This document shows, piece after piece, positions 55,032-63,110 of a DNA stretch of 64,000 bases. This stretch comes from Alteromonas sp. BMJM2. Lineage in GTDB: Bacteria > Pseudomonadota > Gammaproteobacteria > Enterobacterales > Alteromonadaceae. The notes beneath the pieces are model-generated. The model saw only the letters and a program-made list of their open reading frames with translations, had not been told where the DNA came from and searched no databases. Position 1 is the first letter of the stretch, and every line of letters begins with the position of its first letter. The translations under genes were made by a program, and so were the position numbers. The stretch lies in contig NZ_JAPVOT010000014.1 of assembly GCF_027257845.1 (NCBI RefSeq), forward strand, positions 1 to 64,000. Reading direction: 5' to 3'.

Positions 55032-56273
55032 TTGCAACCAATGGTGTTTGGATTGGAGCGCTTCTTTGTTAATAATGAAGACGTTCAAAAAATTGAATCT
55101 TATTTGCGTACTTTCAATCCTCTTCGAGTCATGAAAGTGGAGCGAATGGAAATTAGGCATTCTGCAATTCTTGGTTGGTTGTTGAACCCCCATGAAAATC
55201 ATTCTATTGGTGATTGGTTCCTAAAAGCTTTTTTATCAGAAGCACTGAAGGAAAAATCCACCACCGTGTCTTCGCTGGATGTCTACTCAAGCGATCTTTC
55301 TTGTGCGAGTGTTTACATCGAACACGACAATATCGATATATTGATAGATGTTCCGTCTGAAAAGTGGGTATTCATCATTGAGAATAAAGTTGGCGCAAAG
55401 CAATCTACAGATCAACTTAGGAAATACCGTCTAAAGATGGAGTCACGCTATAAAAGTATGGGTTACACCATATGCGGTATTTTTTTAACCCTAAATGATG
55501 AAGTGCCAGATGATCCAACTTATGCATCATTTAGATATATTAGCTGTCTCAAACTTCTTTCACTTCTTTTGCAACAATTTAAAGATTCGTTGTCAATAAA
55601 GATAGGCGATTTCATTGGTTATTATCTCGACATTATTGAAAGGGAATGTGGTGTGAGTGCAGAAAAAGAAAAGATGATTAAATTAGCAAAACAGCTATAT
55701 AGAGAACATAAGGATGTCATTGATTTTGTGTACGAACACGGAAAATCTACGGAGTTCAAATACGCAGCTGAAGATACTTTTGCAAAGGGTGCCTATCTAA
55801 CAGAAGACACATCTTATCGCTTATTGTCCATCTCAAGTAGCATGGTTTCCTTTCTGCCAGAAACCTGGATACAGTTTTTTGAAATAGCCAACGAAAGAAA
55901 GGGTTCTTATTTCTGGGAAGGTTGTGAAAAGTATTGGTCACAATATCCTTTTATCATGTTTATCTATCTGGCAGACGGTAAGCTAAAATTGGTTGCTGAA
56001 CTGGGTCCCATTACTGATCACGATTTAAGAGTTGAGATTATCCACGCGTTTAAAACGTCTCAATACGTTGGAATTAGACATTTTGGCGCGAATGCGACGA
56101 GTAAAGAGGCTAGATTTTCAAGGTTTATTAACTCGAAGGCTTTCACTGTTAAGGTTGATGAAGATCAACAACATGACTCTGAATACCTGAAGCATAAGAT
56201 TAAAGAACTGCTCAACAAAGCAAAGGGACACATTGTTGATCCTACAAGTGATATATTAGGCGGATTATTGTGA
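55032..56273 (+). CDS. PD-(D/E)XK-superfamily nuclease-like protein
   Basis: A 413-residue protein of the PDDEXK_4 type. The N-terminal RHSAILGWLLNPHENHSIGDWFLKAFL block is typical, and the catalytic core reads DNIDILIDV then FIIENKVGAKQSTDQLRKY, giving the Asp and the E-x-K pair. The rest (about 200-413) is alpha/beta and not recognised. Such proteins are frequent in defence islands and prophages. The start is a TTG at 55032; an ATG at about 55041 is an alternative. It lies between an IS630 relic and an IS3 element, with AT-rich codon use. Confidence 0.8.
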   Translation: MQPMVFGLERFFVNNEDVQKIESYLRTFNPLRVMKVERMEIRHSAILGWLLNPHENHSIGDWFLKAFLSEALKEKSTTVSSLDVYSSDLSCASVYIEHDNIDILIDVPSEKWVFIIENKVGAKQSTDQLRKYRLKMESRYKSMGYTICGIFLTLNDEVPDDPTYASFRYISCLKLLSLLLQQFKDSLSIKIGDFIGYYLDIIERECGVSAEKEKMIKLAKQLYREHKDVIDFVYEHGKSTEFKYAAEDTFAKGAYLTEDTSYRLLSISSSMVSFLPETWIQFFEIANERKGSYFWEGCEKYWSQYPFIMFIYLADGKLKLVAELGPITDHDLRVEIIHAFKTSQYVGIRHFGANATSKEARFSRFINSKAFTVKVDEDQQHDSEYLKHKIKELLNKAKGHIVDPTSDILGGLL

Positions 56274-56464
56274 TTCCCTAGGGGTTATGTGAATTAGATT
56301 AATTAATAGTAATATATCGCATCAAAAAGGCTGCTTAACTTAACGGCTTAACATAAATTGAAAGTAAATCTTTAAAAACTTGAATAATATCTGACGTCTG
56401 ACGTGGTCTAATTGAATTGACCAGTCCAGTTAAGAGTATAATGATAACTTAACTGGAGAGAGAA

Positions 56465-56761
56465 ATGCCCGAAAGAAAGCGTTACACCAAAGAATTTAAA
56501 CTCGATGCTGTTAGCCTTGTGCTTGATTAAGGCCATAGCAGAACCGATGCTGCCAAAATGTTAGATGTTAATAATCAGATGATCAGTCGGTGGGTCAAAG
56601 AATACCAGCAAGATGATGATGGGCAAGCATTTAGAGGCAACGGCAAATTAACACCAGAGCAAGAAGAGATCCGTCGGCTTAAAGCGCAGGTCAAACAGCT
56701 TGAAATGGAAAAGCGCAGATTAAAGGAAGCGACTGTCTTTTTCGCCAAGGAAACGAAGTAA
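56465..56761 (+). pseudogene. IS3 orfA with premature stop
   Basis: The frame starts MPERKRYTKEFKLDAVSLVLD, hits TAA at 56528-56530 and continues in the same frame with the helix-turn-helix region (GHSRTDAAKMLDVNNQMISRW) and the coiled coil (EEIRRLKAQVKQLEMEKRRLKEATVFFAKE). The stop falls where related proteins usually have Gln or Glu, so a single base change explains it. Confidence 0.88.
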
Positions 56762-57641
56762 AATATCGTTTCATCGCGCAACGAAAAAAGACCTATCCAG
56801 TCGATTTAATGTGTCGACTGTTGGGCGTGAAGAGAAATGGCTTCTACCGGTATGTGAAGAAGCAGGAATTGCCGCAGACACAGAAGGATAATGAAAAAGC
56901 GAAGATGCTCGAATGGGTTAAAGCATAGATGTTGCGAGTGACCATACATACGGTAGCCGTAGAATGCAGCGAGCATTGAACTGTTTAGGTTATCCAGTAG
57001 GCAGACAGCAAACGCGACAGCTAATGAAAGAAGCCAACGTAAAGGTTCGATACAAGAAAAAGTATAAAATCACTACCAATAGTGATCACGACAAACCCGT
57101 ATTCGACAATGTGCTCAACCGTGAGTTTGACGTCAACGCACCGGACCAAGCGTATGTTTGCGATATTACCTACGTTTGGACACGTGAAGGTTGGTTGTAT
57201 TTAGCCGTGGTTATTGATCTGTTCTCGCGGAAAGTTGTGGGTTGGAGTATGGGCTCGAGAATGAAGGCCAAGCTTGTTTGCGATGCACTGACAATGGCGA
57301 TTTGGCAACGTCGTCCGAAGCCAGGATTGATTCTTCATTCTGATAGAGGAAGTCAGTATGCTAGTGACCAGTATCGTCGATTATTGAAAGGCCATGGCTT
57401 TATAGGCAGCATGAGTCGAAAAGGGGACTGTTGGGACAATACCGTGGTAGAGAGTTTCTTCGGTACACTGAAACAAGAACGTGTGCACTGGAGATCATAT
57501 CAAACGCATCACGAAGCACAGCAAGATATCTTGCAATACATCGCGACGTTTTATAACCCGATAAGGTTACATTCATACCTAGGCTATATGAGTCCTAATC
57601 AGTATGAAGTGGCAGCATTGGAACAGAAGAAAGTAGCTTAA
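56758..57641 (+). pseudogene. IS3 orfB transposase with frameshift
   Basis: OrfB begins VKYRFIAQRKKTYPVDLMCRLLGVKRNGFYRY and is read to a stop at 56926-56928. The rest ([18 protein letters not shown] onward) continues in a different frame. The integrase core is otherwise intact, with [39 protein letters not shown] and [18 protein letters not shown] giving the DDE residues. Confidence 0.88.
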
Positions 57642-57697
57642 CTGGGTTGGTCAATTTTGGTTGACCACGTCAGTTCGATAACCAAGGCTCCCCTTAC

Positions 57698-57892
57698 CTA
57701 CTCAACATCCACAATGTCAAAAGTAATGTCGCCTAAATCATTGCCCTCTACTGAAGCAAAAGACCCCAAGGGGCCAGTCACATCAATACACATTGAGATT
57801 CCAGAGGGCTCACAATCGGCATTAATTTCTGCTTCTGTTTTGCTTTGTGTAATCTTAAAATACAGCTCAGTTTGCTCAGAAGATAATTCCAT
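57698..57892 (-). CDS. Small acidic protein, paralogue of the 66-aa protein at 60488
   Basis: A 64-residue frame from the ATG at 57892. Its C-terminal half (CIDVTGPLGSFASVEGNDLGDITFDIVDVE) lines up with the 60488 protein (SIDVTTP...VSIDGEAIGSALVDFIEIDV), and the N-terminal SSEQTELYFKI lines up with SEEATSRYLAL, so the two are paralogues. A better start (ATG at 57935 after GGGAG) is in another frame and stops at 57909 within A-rich DNA, which suggests a homopolymer frameshift. It lies downstream of the broken 58018-58731 gene and may itself be damaged. Function unknown. Confidence 0.6.
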   Translation of the reverse strand: MELSSEQTELYFKITQSKTEAEINADCEPSGISMCIDVTGPLGSFASVEGNDLGDITFDIVDVE

Positions 57893-58017
57893 AATTATCT
57901 TCTGCTTTTTACTTTTTTCTTTTTTCTTTTTGCATAAATATACTCCCGATAACCAGAACGAATTTTTTGAAGTAATTACCAATGTTCGTTCAGATAAGTC
58001 GTTTTAGTTTTTTCTAC

Positions 58018-58731
58018 TTATATATTTTTAGACATACGTAAATTGTTTTTCATTGCTTTTTCACACTCTTTTACTGCATTTGCAAACAGCGCCATTTCCA
58101 AATCATGCAAATGGTAGTGTGAAAGAGAATTTAGGCACGTGTGTAATAGAGTCAGATAACATTGATAAGTATCGGCGCGCTTTACTCTTTGCCAACCACT
58201 GGCCACTAAACTTTTTACTTTGAACAGCTATTGTTGAGTAAAGCCTATTTTCTTAGTAGCGTCGCCAGTAACTTTGTTTCGCCCGCTGATGTAATTAAAC
58301 GCAACTCTCTTGGTTACCCCTGCGTTCCATTGCACGGCATTAAGACATGCGGCGACTCTCGCATCGTATATTGCATATTTATTCCTATCCGCAATCGAAT
58401 AGATTTTTGAATAGCTAGCAACGCCTTTTAATGGCGTTGACGGTGTCTCGCGCACTAATTCTTCAACATATTTTTTAAGCGTTGCTGGCCTATTGGCTCT
58501 TACCCCTCCCCAGTCCGCTACGATTATTTTTGATAGCGTTAGTCGCTCTTCTTTTTCAGAGTTTAGCCATCGCTTATTAAAATGATTTTTGAGCTCAACA
58601 TTGGCGGCGTAGCCTTTCTCACCAGACAGCTCAAACCCGCCAATTTTCGGTATTTTCCATTCTTAGCTTGTTTTGAGTTTCGGTATTTCTGCTCTGAAGT
58701 ACTCGGTTAGAGTAGTGATGCACTCGTCCAT
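58018..58731 (-). pseudogene. Broken paralogue of the 235-aa protein at 62219
   Basis: The minus-strand frame from the ATG at 58731 stays open in phase for 238 codons and matches the 62219 protein along its whole length (EKGYAANVELKNHFNKRW, KIIVADWGGVRANRPATLKKYVEEL, TPLKGVASYSKIYSIADRNKYAIYDARVAACLNAVQWNAGV, WQRVKRADTYQCYL, HDLEMALFANAVKECEKAM). Two stop codons break it: one about codon 24 (just before EWKIPKIGG) and one at 58228-58230 (just before LFKVKSL). With only point changes and no frameshift, the decay looks recent. Confidence 0.9.
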
Positions 58732-58867
58732 AAAAAAATCTCCATATATACTTATAAAACTGGCTAGTTGGCTCCCTTATACTTCTCACTTGAAGTTGAG
58801 GTAGGCTAAATTTAAACGAACCCAATGTCCAGGCGTTGTAATAATTAATGTTAGGTTACATTACTAT

Positions 58868-58886
58868 TGCGTCATTTAGTGACGCA
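58868..58886. promoter_or_regulatory. WYL-type operator 3, before the broken module
   Basis: TGCGTCA-TTTAG-TGACGCA is a perfect inverted repeat of the shared core. It lies 137 bases upstream of the broken gene start at 58731 and just past the WYL regulator 2 stop, so its likely target was the broken module. Confidence 0.75.
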
Positions 58887-58901
58887 TACTTTTACTTATT
58901 T

Positions 58902-59915
58902 TTATGCAATGCCATATCGCTGATTAGCTTTACGCAACAGTTCCATTAACTCATCCTTCACCACTGCAGGAGATGTCACCGTTATCAAATCACTTCGCCC
59001 AGCTAACCACCAAATCAATTCACTATTTGGAGTGACGTGTGCAGTAACAAGGCAAGTCTTTTCATCAATATTAGTGATTGCCTGATGCTCCCCTATTGTC
59101 GTATTTTCGAAAAAGAATACAAATGATTCATCAACCTCGAGCATAAGCTCTACGGCCTTTTGCTGAATGGGGTACGAGAAAGCGGCATCTTTTTCGACAT
59201 ATTCATCAAGGTCAAAGTTTTTGAGACGAACAACATCGGAAGCCAGTATTTCTACTTTTTGAAAACGCGATAAGTGAAATTGTTTTACGTCCTGACCCTC
59301 GCCCGACCTAGCTACTAGGTAAAGAACGTTGCCTTTACAAACTATACCTAATGGTGAAAGCACATAATGTTTTGGCTCTGAGTTGCGTGGCTGATACAAC
59401 ACAGATATTTGTTTGTCAGCAAGCACTGCCTCATAGATTAATGCTTCAATGTCGTTGCACAGAACAGGAGCGTGAAATAAATATCCGGCATCAATCTTTT
59501 TGAATTTCTTCTTCCATTTTGCAGTGTTTGACGATTTTTTATTAAGAAGCTCTTCTGCGGTATGAAAGTACGGCTCCAATTCATGGATAACTTGCTTCGG
59601 GAGTGCCGACAAGAGATTGTCTTTTATCATATACAGTGCAATCGCCATGCTTGTCGACATTAGCGGAAGTGACAATGCCTTTTGCGAAGCTGGCCAAAAC
59701 CACGACTGACGTCTTCCCTCTACTTCACACGAGATAGGAAATAGCGTAACGCTTGATAAGTAATTTAAATCCCGCTGAACCATCCTAATGTTTACGGAAA
59801 ACCCTTCGAGTTCCAGATGATGGACAATTTGCCTGACGGTAATGGAGCGTGGATAAACCGGTATTTGGCTCAGAATGTGCCAATAGCGCGTCATGGTTTC
59901 TAACGATGAAGACAT
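58902..59915 (-). CDS. WYL-domain transcriptional regulator 2
   Basis: A 337-residue protein with the same plan as WYL regulator 1: a winged helix (about 1-75, SITVRQIVHHLELEGFSVNIRMVQRDLNYLSSV), a WYL domain (about 150-230, LSPLGIVCKGNVLYLVARSGEGQDVKQFHLSRF) and a C-terminal WCX-like domain (about 245-337). The two proteins are similar in layout but clearly diverged. It lies between the broken and intact modules, with inverted-repeat operators on both sides (58868 and 60010). BrxR/CapW-type WYL proteins repress defence genes, which makes that role plausible here. Confidence 0.87.
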   Translation of the reverse strand: MSSSLETMTRYWHILSQIPVYPRSITVRQIVHHLELEGFSVNIRMVQRDLNYLSSVTLFPISCEVEGRRQSWFWPASQKALSLPLMSTSMAIALYMIKDNLLSALPKQVIHELEPYFHTAEELLNKKSSNTAKWKKKFKKIDAGYLFHAPVLCNDIEALIYEAVLADKQISVLYQPRNSEPKHYVLSPLGIVCKGNVLYLVARSGEGQDVKQFHLSRFQKVEILASDVVRLKNFDLDEYVEKDAAFSYPIQQKAVELMLEVDESFVFFFENTTIGEHQAITNIDEKTCLVTAHVTPNSELIWWLAGRSDLITVTSPAVVKDELMELLRKANQRYGIA

Positions 59916-60009
59916 AAACCGTAATTCCTTTTGGTTTAATCGAAGATGTTATTGAGTTTGCGTATTTGAATACTACGTTGAGAAGTAATTGTTTTGCAAA
60001 TCCTTCGAC

Positions 60010-60028
60010 TGCGTCATGAGGTGACGCA
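60010..60028. promoter_or_regulatory. WYL-type operator 4, between WYL regulator 2 and the intact module
   Basis: TGCGTCA-TGAGG-TGACGCA is a perfect inverted repeat. It is 95 bases before the regulator start (minus strand) and 172 bases before the small membrane protein gene (plus strand), so it could control both directions. Confidence 0.78.
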
Positions 60029-60199
60029 TTGGCTCTCTATAATAAATTCATCGAGACACAAGTTTAGGCCTAAGGCGCCTCTGTCATGACGCTTCAGTAA
60101 AAAAAAGAGCTCTTAATACAGCTTTATTGCGATGGTACGCACACATAGCTATTACGATTGTCGATTTTGATGATTCTGCTATCAACAATAGGAAACCCA

Positions 60200-60418
60200 A
60201 TGAAATCAATTGTCCTCATTGCTCTGGCAGTCTTATGCATAATAGCAGCCTGTTACTGTCGCATTACATCGGGGATAGCCCCAGCCTTTTTGATAATTGG
60301 CTTTATCATTTCTTCATTGTATCTCAGTATGAATATTGTGGGTTTAACTAAAAAACAAAGCATTCAGCGAGATAGTTATCAGCTATTTCAAAGCGTGGTC
60401 GAGGATTTTAAGGGATAG
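60200..60418 (+). CDS. Small two-helix membrane protein
   Basis: A 72-residue protein with two hydrophobic segments (about 3-20 and 27-45) and a basic/acidic C-terminal tail (KKQSIQRDSYQLFQSVVEDFKG). The ATG at 60200 follows AGGAAAC. It is the first gene of the rightward module after the WYL operator. No family is recognised; membrane partners of defence modules often look like this, but that is only an analogy. Confidence 0.6.
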   Translation: MKSIVLIALAVLCIIAACYCRITSGIAPAFLIIGFIISSLYLSMNIVGLTKKQSIQRDSYQLFQSVVEDFKG

Positions 60419-60424
60419 TCTTGA

Positions 60425-60443
60425 TGCGTCACAAGATATCGCA
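60425..60443. promoter_or_regulatory. WYL-type operator 5, before the 66-aa gene
   Basis: TGCGTCA-CAAGA-TATCGCA matches the shared core except for one base in the right arm. It is 44 bases before the ATG at 60488 and may form a second promoter inside the module. Confidence 0.5.
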
Positions 60444-60487
60444 TTGAAAGGGTAAACTGTATTCAAAATTAAGTTATAGGAGTAACG

Positions 60488-60688
60488 ATGCCAAAGCAAC
60501 TTACTATCACACTATCAGAGGAAGCTACCTCCCGTTATTTAGCACTTTGTGAGTCATTAAATGAAGAAAGTAATGATATAAAATTGAGTATTGATGTTAC
60601 TACACCAAACTACATTCCGAATAGAGTGAGTATTGACGGTGAGGCAATTGGCAGCGCATTAGTAGACTTTATTGAGATAGATGTTTGA
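60488..60688 (+). CDS. Small acidic protein of 66 residues
   Basis: It starts MPKQLTITLSEEATSRYLALCESLNEE and ends VSIDGEAIGSALVDFIEIDV. A ribosome site TAGGAG precedes the ATG. A diverged copy lies on the other strand at 57698, next to the broken module, which supports that this is a real gene. No family or fold is recognised. Confidence 0.65.
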   Translation: MPKQLTITLSEEATSRYLALCESLNEESNDIKLSIDVTTPNYIPNRVSIDGEAIGSALVDFIEIDV

Positions 60689-60759
60689 AAATTTCAATAC
60701 AGCGAATGAATGCAAGATACAGTGTTCTACTTAGAAAGGCGTTTTAAAGGAGACGGTAA

Positions 60760-61656
60760 ATGCAAATTGAAGAAATAGTTGCGTTGTCTGGGATAAAGGG
60801 ATTAGGCAATGCGAGTTTGCTAAACATTTTACGCCTTGCTCAATCAGTCGATAGTTTTTCGATAACATGTCAACAGTGCCAAGTGATGATTATCAACGCT
60901 GTTCCTGTAAGGTTGACGGGCCCGCTTATTACTTTTTTTGAAAAACCTGAGCTACGCCTTGATTCTGCAAGACAATGCATTGATTCCTACCGAGCAGCCG
61001 GTATTACACTTATTTCGCTGTTAGATGCCCATTATCCCGATGCATTACGACGCCTTGCTAAGCCTCCATCATTGCTCTATTGTCGCGGCAATATAGCCTT
61101 GCTCGCGCCGGAGCGACAGCGTGTTGCTGTCATCGGCACCCGAACTCCAACCCAACTAGGCAAGGGTGTTACAAAAACAATCACCAAAGCACTGTCTGCG
61201 CAAAAAAAGATTATTGTAAGCGGACTCGCCATAGGTATAGATTCGGTTGCGCATGAGGAAACGTTACGGCAACGAGAAAACACCATTGCTGTAGTTGTCG
61301 ACGTACTTAAAATCTATCCAGCGACTAACAAAAATCTGGCTAAAAACATCATCAATACCGGTGGACTCATTATTAGCGAAAATCCTCCCGGCACTCGTAT
61401 ATCGCAAGGACTCTTAGTTCAACGCGACAGAATACAAGCTGCGCTTTCAGAACGCGTTTACGCCATTGAGTGTCGCGAAAAAGGCGGCACCTTGCATGCA
61501 ATCAATGTTGCACTTACTCTGAATATCCCTGTTTGTGCTCCACAGTATACAGACTGGGACTACGCAGACCTTAAGGTCGAAGAAATTCAGGGGCTTTTAC
61601 CGCTACTTGCATCTAATGAGGTCGAAGCGTTTTCGCCAAATGATGAGCTTCATTAG
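60760..61656 (+). CDS. DprA/Smf-family Rossmann-fold protein, non-canonical
   Basis: A 298-residue DprA paralogue. After an N-terminal helical region (about 1-95) the Rossmann domain shows GTRTPTQLGKG, VSGLAIGIDSVAHEETL, YPATNKNLAKNI, LIISENPPGT and RDRIQAALSERVYAIECREKGGTLHAINVAL. The usual F-x-x-R-N-R and SGSLxTA motifs are altered (VQRDRIQ, GGTLHA), and the C-terminal winged helix of true DprA is absent. It may bind single-stranded DNA or a nucleotide ligand. A module gene between WYL operators and a nuclease-like gene, it is unlikely to be the housekeeping natural-transformation DprA. The ribosome site AAAGGAG is strong. Confidence 0.87.
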   Translation: MQIEEIVALSGIKGLGNASLLNILRLAQSVDSFSITCQQCQVMIINAVPVRLTGPLITFFEKPELRLDSARQCIDSYRAAGITLISLLDAHYPDALRRLAKPPSLLYCRGNIALLAPERQRVAVIGTRTPTQLGKGVTKTITKALSAQKKIIVSGLAIGIDSVAHEETLRQRENTIAVVVDVLKIYPATNKNLAKNIINTGGLIISENPPGTRISQGLLVQRDRIQAALSERVYAIECREKGGTLHAINVALTLNIPVCAPQYTDWDYADLKVEEIQGLLPLLASNEVEAFSPNDELH

Positions 61657-61792
61657 ATTGATACCTGTTTTACGCACGGTTAGTCAACTGATTAGCAACC
61701 CAATACTCGTAGCACCATAAATTTTGGACTTGAAACGCAGTATGACACTGCCTTGATGAACGTATAAATTTATTAAAATAGGGAATGTTGAA

Positions 61793-62047
61793 ATGAATGA
61801 TTTAGACCTCGGTCAAGCACAATCCAGTGGACACCGAAAGGTAGTCAATAATAGTGAAAAGTGCGGATGCTTCTGTTGCCTCTCAATTTTTAAACCCAAT
61901 GAAATAGAAGAATGGGTAGAGGATGAAACAGCGTTATGCCCACATTGCAGTGTTGATGCAGTTATGGGTCAAAGTGAAAATTATGATATTACGCTAGAGT
62001 TTCTTACCCGAATGAAGGATCGTTGGTTTGGAGCTAGAACTCTGTAG
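61793..62047 (+). CDS. Small zinc-ribbon protein
   Basis: An 84-residue protein with two Cys clusters, CGCFCC (about 23-28) and CPHC (about 50-53), forming a probable zinc ribbon, with IFKPNEIEEWVEDETALCPHC like a widespread family of small uncharacterised cytoplasmic proteins. It lies between the DprA-like gene and the 235-aa gene. Its role is unknown; a protein- or nucleic-acid-binding adaptor is possible. Confidence 0.7.
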   Translation: MNDLDLGQAQSSGHRKVVNNSEKCGCFCCLSIFKPNEIEEWVEDETALCPHCSVDAVMGQSENYDITLEFLTRMKDRWFGARTL

Positions 62048-62218
62048 CCGGCTCTTCGACATAGTAAAAAAAGAGCGAACGGGATGCTTCCAATAAAGTG
62101 ACTTTTGAGTTCAAGTGCATTAGCGCAAACAATCGAAAGAAATTAAAAATGACGTGTCCCTCTTAATATATTGCATGGCCATTAACAGGCAATAAAAATC
62201 TATAAGGAGTTATACATA

Positions 62219-62926
62219 ATGGAAGAGTGTACGGACGCGCTTATTGCCTACTTTGAGGTAGAGTTACCGAAACTTGATATAAGCTATCAATGGACAATCC
62301 CTAACATTAAAGGGTTCGCGCATTCAGGTGAAAAAGGTTATGAGCCAAATGTGAAGCTCAAGAAGTACTTTAATCAGCAATGGAAAAAAGCTGCTACAGA
62401 CGAGGGTGAGCAACTCAGGTTAGCAAAAGTTATTGTTGCAGACTGGGGAGGGGTAAAAGGCAATAAAACCGATACGCTAAAAAGGTATGTCGAAGAATTA
62501 AATAATGGAATACCAGCAACCCCATTAAAAGGCGTAGCAAGTTATTCAAAGATATTCTCCATTGTTGACCCCAATGAGTATGCTATCTATGACGCAAGAG
62601 TGGCTGCGTGCCTCAATGCGGTGCAATGGAATGCTGGAGTTAAGAGGGGGCTGGCTTTTAATTATATCAGTGGTAGAAACAAAGTGACTGGGGATGCAAC
62701 CCAAAAAAGAGGATTTGCTCACCAAACTCCTTTCAAAGTAAAAAGCTTAGTGGCCAATGATTGGCAAAGAATAAAAAGAGACGATACTTATCAAGTTTAC
62801 CTAGACCTCTTAAAACGATGCCTCGTACATTTTACAGAATACGATATGCGCGACCTAGAGATGATACTTTTTGCAAACGCAGAGAAAGAATGTGAAAAAG
62901 CATTGAGCATCCATCAACTCCGTTGA
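62219..62926 (+). CDS. 235-aa module protein, possibly HhH/OGG-like
   Basis: An intact 235-residue protein with strong ribosome site AAGGAG. The central block TPLKGVASYSKIFSIVDPNEYAIYDARVAACLNAVQWN resembles the K-x-x-S-K...IYDSRV pattern of some helix-hairpin-helix, 8-oxoguanine-glycosylase-fold proteins, but this is a weak inference. Other marks are IVADWGGVKGNKTDTLKRYVEEL and RDLEMILFANAEKECEKAL. A broken copy lies inverted at 58018-58731. It could be the DNA-recognising or base-excising part of the module. Confidence 0.7.
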   Translation: MEECTDALIAYFEVELPKLDISYQWTIPNIKGFAHSGEKGYEPNVKLKKYFNQQWKKAATDEGEQLRLAKVIVADWGGVKGNKTDTLKRYVEELNNGIPATPLKGVASYSKIFSIVDPNEYAIYDARVAACLNAVQWNAGVKRGLAFNYISGRNKVTGDATQKRGFAHQTPFKVKSLVANDWQRIKRDDTYQVYLDLLKRCLVHFTEYDMRDLEMILFANAEKECEKALSIHQLR

Positions 62927-62953
62927 ATAGTATCCCGCAATGAGAATTATTTG

Positions 62954-63109
62954 ATGGCCCACCACTTATTATCTGAATTCGGGGTCTACATCTTTTACAA
63001 AAAAATTAATAAAAGACCTGCATTCAACAGGTATCACGGAACCGAATTCTGCGGGCACGAGTTAGTCGCTGAAAAGCTGAGGGAAAGACTTGATATTAGG
63101 ATGGATTGA
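62954..63109 (+). CDS. Possible 51-aa protein before the DUF2779 gene
   Basis: MAHHLLSEFGVYIFYKKINKRPAFNRY and then HGTEFCGHELVAEKLRERLDIRMD are encoded with plausible codon use. It lies in the same frame as the 62219 gene, separated by its TGA at 62924-62926 and 27 bases, and ends TGA one base before the next ATG. The ribosome site is weak. It may be a real small gene, or the relic of a longer 62219 protein ended by a new stop. Confidence 0.45.
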   Translation: MAHHLLSEFGVYIFYKKINKRPAFNRYHGTEFCGHELVAEKLRERLDIRMD

Positions 63110-63110
63110 A

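Larger units (their letters stand above)
56399..57672 (+). mobile_element. IS3-family insertion sequence, decayed
   Basis: About 1274 bases bounded by imperfect inverted repeats: the left end starts TGACGTGGTC and the complement of the right end starts TGACGTGGTC too, with further matches (ATTGACC and CCAGTTAAG) inside. It holds orfA and orfB of the IS3 type. Both reading frames are broken, so it is not autonomous. No clear target duplication is seen next to the ends. Confidence 0.88.

Noticed and set aside
57657-58007. Plus-strand frame over the small minus-strand gene
   Set aside because: It starts inside the IS3 right end and is opposite the frame that has a paralogue, so it is a shadow.
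60760-61656. DprA-like gene as the housekeeping natural-transformation gene
   Set aside because: Altered signature motifs, no C-terminal winged helix and an island setting argue for a specialised paralogue.
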